Part shown: in pieces, positions 5,494-8,073 of the stretch | Numbering within the stretch: the stretch's first letter is position 1 | How the letters are laid out: every line of letters begins with the position of its first letter | Source of the DNA: an uncultured bacterium | GTDB lineage: Bacteria > Chloroflexota > Anaerolineae > JACIWP01 | Assembly: GCA_903872005.1 (NCBI GenBank) | Contig: CAIQJD010000439.1 | Coordinates: 1 to 8,073 of the forward strand | DNA length: 8,073 nt | Direction: 5' to 3' | Program-made: the position numbers and the translations under genes | The notes under the pieces: generated by a model | The model's input: the letters and a program-made list of their open reading frames with translations, nothing else | Databases searched by the model: none | What the model was told of the DNA's origin: nothing

Positions 5494-6942
5494 CGGCTCC
5501 ACTGCCGCCGTCACGCCCAACTGCGCCGCCAGCTCCACCCCATCCGGGAACGGGAAGAACGCATCCGAGCCGATCACGCTGCCGCGCGCCCGCTCGCCGG
5601 CCTTGATCCCCCCGATGCGCACCGAATCCACCCGGCTCATCTGGCCGGCTCCCACGCCCACCGTCGTCTGCCCTTTCACGAAGACGATGGCATTCGACTT
5701 CGCATGCTTGGCGGCGATCCAGGCGAAGCGCAAATCCACCATCTCCTGCGCCGTCGGCGCGCGCTGGCTCACCACCTGCCAGTTCTCGAACTCCGCGCCG
5801 GCGTCCCGATCCTGAACCAGAAAGCCGCCGCGCACCGCCCGCAGCTCCAGCCGGTCTTGCGCGGCCGGCAGCGGAGCCATCTCCAACAACCGACAATTCG
5901 TCCGCTTCGCCAGCGCCGCCAGCGCGGCCGGCTCGAACCCCGGCGCGGCGATCACCTCCACGAACAAATCCCCCATCGCCTGCACCGTCGCCAGCGCCAG
6001 CGGCCGGTTGACCGCAATCACGCCGCCATAGGCCGACACCGGATCGCATGCCAGCGCCGCCGCGAAGGCCGCCGGCTGCGTCTCGCCAATCGCCAGGCCG
6101 GCCGGATTATTGTGCTTGATGATCGCCACCGCCGGCTCGGCGAAATCGCTCGCCATGCGCCATGCCGCGTCGGTATCCAGGATATTGTTGTACGACAGCT
6201 CCTTGCCCTGCAACTGCCGGCCGCCCAGCACACTCAGGCTCGCCCCGGCGCCATACAGCGCCGCGCTCTGATGCGGATTCTCGCCATAGCGCAGCGCGCT
6301 CACCTTCCGCAGCGACAATGGGATACGTTCCGGCAGTAACGGCGCATCCGGCGTCAGGCGTTGGCTCAGCGTCGCGGCAATGGCTGCGTCGTAGCCGGCC
6401 GTATGCGTGAACGCCTTCACCGCCAGCGCCGCCCGCCGCGCCGCCGAGACCTCGCCGGCCCCCGCCAGATCGGCCAGCACGCCGGCGTAGTCCGCCGGGT
6501 CCGAAATGACCGTGACGAAGGCGTGATTCTTGGCCGCCGCGCGCAGCAGCGCCACGCCGCCAATGTCAATCTGCTCGATCAACTCGTCCTCGGCCACGTC
6601 CGCCTTCGCCGCCGTCGCCTCGAAGGGATACAGGTTGACCACGATCAAGTCAATCGGCGCGATGCCGTGTGCGGCCAGATCGGCCAGATGCGCCGGCAGA
6701 TCGCGGCGCGCCAGCAAGCCGCCATGGATGGCCGGTTGCAGCGTCTTGACCCGGCCGTCCAGGATTTCGGGAAAGCCGGTGATCTCCTCGACCGAGCGTA
6801 CTGGCAAGCCGGCGTCACGCAGAGCGCGCGCCGTGCCGCCGGTCGAGATCAGCTCGAAGCCCTGGGCAACCAGAGAGCGAGCGAAATCGGCCAGACCGGT
6901 CTTGTCGGATACACTGAGCAGGGCGCGATGGGTAGTGGGCAT
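5401..6942 (-). CDS. purH: Bifunctional AICAR transformylase/IMP cyclohydrolase
   Basis: PurH catalyses the last two steps of purine synthesis in the cytoplasm: formylation of AICAR with 10-formyl-THF, then ring closure to IMP. The 513 residues match the usual family length. Residues 1-about 195 are the MGS-like IMP cyclohydrolase domain (LLSVSDKTGL, LISTGGTARAL, ITGFPEILDGRVKTLQPAIH, GGLLARRD). The transformylase domain follows with RYGENPHQ (219-225), QGKELSYNNILDTDAAW, the catalytic-type KHNNP (Lys276, His277), AYGGVIAVN, KHAKSNAIV, GAGQMSRVDSVRI and the C-terminal SDAFFPFPDGVE to FTGRRHFKH. All expected blocks are intact. The ATG at 6942-6940 follows GGAGGA (6954-6949) by 6 nt. No clear promoter is visible in the 41 bp separating it from the HNH gene, so read-through from upstream is possible, though a weak promoter cannot be excluded. 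Its 3' end is partly duplicated just downstream. Confidence 0.98.
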   Translation of the reverse strand: MPTTHRALLSVSDKTGLADFARSLVAQGFELISTGGTARALRDAGLPVRSVEEITGFPEILDGRVKTLQPAIHGGLLARRDLPAHLADLAAHGIAPIDLIVVNLYPFEATAAKADVAEDELIEQIDIGGVALLRAAAKNHAFVTVISDPADYAGVLADLAGAGEVSAARRAALAVKAFTHTAGYDAAIAATLSQRLTPDAPLLPERIPLSLRKVSALRYGENPHQSAALYGAGASLSVLGGRQLQGKELSYNNILDTDAAWRMASDFAEPAVAIIKHNNPAGLAIGETQPAAFAAALACDPVSAYGGVIAVNRPLALATVQAMGDLFVEVIAAPGFEPAALAALAKRTNCRLLEMAPLPAAQDRLELRAVRGGFLVQDRDAGAEFENWQVVSQRAPTAQEMVDLRFAWIAAKHAKSNAIVFVKGQTTVGVGAGQMSRVDSVRIGGIKAGERARGSVIGSDAFFPFPDGVELAAQLGVTAAVEPGGSVRDADVIAAADAAGMALVFTGRRHFKH

Positions 6943-6948
6943 TAGTGT

Positions 6949-6954
6949 TCCTCC
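6949..6954 (-). promoter_or_regulatory. Ribosome binding site of purH
   Basis: The minus strand reads GGAGGA, 6 nt before the ATG at 6942-6940, in the short gap after the HNH gene. It supports independent translation initiation of purH whatever the transcript's origin. Confidence 0.75.
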
Positions 6955-6983
6955 ATAGGCTTTTCGGTGATATGGCGCAATGA

Positions 6984-8073
6984 CTATTCTTGAGCTTTGC
7001 AGGATATTTCTGGCACATCGGGCGCGCTAACGACAAGTGCATCAGGCCCCAGCCGGTGGTCCTTCTGCCGTTGTTCCCTGATGCATCTTAGTATTTCGGG
7101 AAGATGCGGTTCGAGCCACCGAGGATCGTTGCCGGCAAACAGATAGATGACCCATACGTAGAAGTATTGGCCCCGCTTTCCAATCTTTACGAATTCAACC
7201 GCCTGGCAACGATAGAAGAAGTTGATGCTGCGACGCAAGAACTTTTTCCACTCATCTGACTCGCCGGCCAATGCGGCGGAGGGCAACGCCAACTGAGGAA
7301 ATTGTGCCGGAGCTATCTGCAATAAGGTGCGCCGATTGCGAAAGTTGATCTCATTGATGCCCTTGTGCTGATTGCAGATGTGGCACAGGGTTTGCAGATT
7401 CTCCAACGCGTTCATCCCGCCGAGGTAATACGGCGCAACATGGTCAACTTCCAAGCTACGTCGCTGCATTTCGCCGCACGATAGGCACAGATAGGCGTCT
7501 CTCGCCTTCACCTGCTCCTTGAGATCTTGCGAAGGTTCGCGATCTGCATGTTGCTCTGGACATTGAGGCGCTTCCAATGGGGCCGCGAAGACTTGCGGAT
7601 TGAGCAATCGTTCGGTGCAAGCATTATATTGGGACTTAAAGAGGATGAAATTGGGGTAGATGATTCTCCAATAGCGATCCTCTCGGTGATATTCGCCCTC
7701 CAATGTCTGGTTCTCTTGGATGCGAGTGAGAGAGGCATCCATCAGCCGGCGCGCCAGAACGTCAAGATCATGATTCTGCCTCTCCTCAAAGGCGAAGAAG
7801 CGCGGCGCCGAACCCGTCTGTCCGACGTGACGCGCAATCTCAAACAGCGACGACAGGCGGTCGCCCCCCACGCAATCCATTGCTTCGCCAAAGAAGCGCG
7901 CACTCCATTCATCCAACAGCGAAGCGACTTCCCCTTGTGTGGTTTCCGGCGCAGCAACTCGCTGCAGGTCGCAGGACTGAAGCGACTGGATGAAAGCCTG
8001 ATATCCCATAGTCTCTGCGTCAAAGACCATGACAAGGCGCCGCACAATCTCAGCGTCATCCCCGCCGGCCACC
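6984..8073 (-). CDS. HNH endonuclease-domain protein, 5' truncated
   Basis: The frame is open to the right edge, so the true start probably lies outside; the GTG at 8072 is only a possible start. Numbered from that codon, 362 residues are visible. Residues about 188-240 are a zinc-type HNH nuclease domain: CLSCG (Cys196, Cys199), LEVDHVAPYYLGG (Asp210, His211), NALENLQTLC and CNQHKG (Cys230, Cys233, His236), so metal and catalytic residues look intact. Residues 1-187 contain no domain I recognise (notable segments YWRIIYPNFILFKSQYNA and LLNPQVF). Residues about 270-340 form another unrecognised module rich in aromatics (FFYRCQAVEFVKIG, YFYVWVIYLFAGNDPRWL). HNH proteins of this layout include restriction-type, homing and general DNA nucleases; none can be chosen here. 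No methylase partner is visible. GC is clearly lower than in purH, and few GCCGGC sites occur, which suggests acquisition by transfer. It ends 41 bp before purH, same strand. Confidence 0.85.
   Translation of the reverse strand, partial: VAGGDDAEIVRRLVMVFDAETMGYQAFIQSLQSCDLQRVAAPETTQGEVASLLDEWSARFFGEAMDCVGGDRLSSLFEIARHVGQTGSAPRFFAFEERQNHDLDVLARRLMDASLTRIQENQTLEGEYHREDRYWRIIYPNFILFKSQYNACTERLLNPQVFAAPLEAPQCPEQHADREPSQDLKEQVKARDAYLCLSCGEMQRRSLEVDHVAPYYLGGMNALENLQTLCHICNQHKGINEINFRNRRTLLQIAPAQFPQLALPSAALAGESDEWKKFLRRSINFFYRCQAVEFVKIGKRGQYFYVWVIYLFAGNDPRWLEPHLPEILRCIREQRQKDHRLGPDALVVSAPDVPEISCKAQE

Noticed and set aside
5404..6339. 311-codon open frame on the plus strand opposite purH
   Set aside because: Arg/His-rich antisense shadow of a complete and conserved PurH.
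6943..6983. Promoter for purH in the 41-bp gap after the HNH gene
   Set aside because: Only a weak CATATC-like -10 is seen without a matching -35; not enough to call.

Overview
The window is a stretch of high-GC bacterial chromosome with five protein genes, two of which run off the window edges. Dense use of the palindrome GCCGGC, a secreted plant-type LRR/malectin protein and a lipoprotein hydrolase with a Thr/Pro/Ala linker would fit an Anaerolineae-like member of the Chloroflexota. That placement is an inference from style, not from a marker gene. The sequence shows no tRNA, rRNA, CRISPR array, transposase or phage gene.

Layout: (1) 1-2457, + strand, the C-terminal 818 residues of a large, probably extracellular protein: 15 leucine-rich repeats of exactly 24 residues (the first clipped), an FN3-like domain and two tandem malectin-like carbohydrate-binding domains. 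(2) A perfect 17-bp hairpin at 2478-2522 separates it from the convergent gene 2542-3396, - strand, a pirin/YhhW-type cupin with its four metal ligands. (3) A 225-bp divergent promoter region follows. It holds a near-consensus sigma70-type promoter (TTGACA, 17 nt, TATACT) driving 3622-5130, + strand, an EstD-like alpha/beta-hydrolase lipoprotein with an intact Ser-Asp-His triad. (4) The convergent intergenic region 5131-5400 is the oddest part. It contains a palindromic element built of CGCAGAG-type units, a degenerate second copy of the 3' end of purH, and a perfect 11-bp hairpin between that copy and the real gene. (5) 5401-6942, - strand, is a complete purH (AICAR transformylase/IMP cyclohydrolase). 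(6) 6984-8073, - strand, is a 5'-truncated gene for an HNH nuclease-fold protein. It is 41 bp upstream of purH, in the same direction, and visibly lower in GC.

The genes do not form an obvious pathway. PurH is housekeeping. The pirin and hydrolase genes share a divergent control region, and the LRR/malectin and hydrolase products are predicted to act outside the cytoplasm. The best candidates for undescribed biology are the duplicated purH tail with its adjoining palindromic repeat, the LRR-FN3-malectin-malectin architecture, and the uncharacterised flanks of the HNH protein. I do not see a clear multi-gene novel system.
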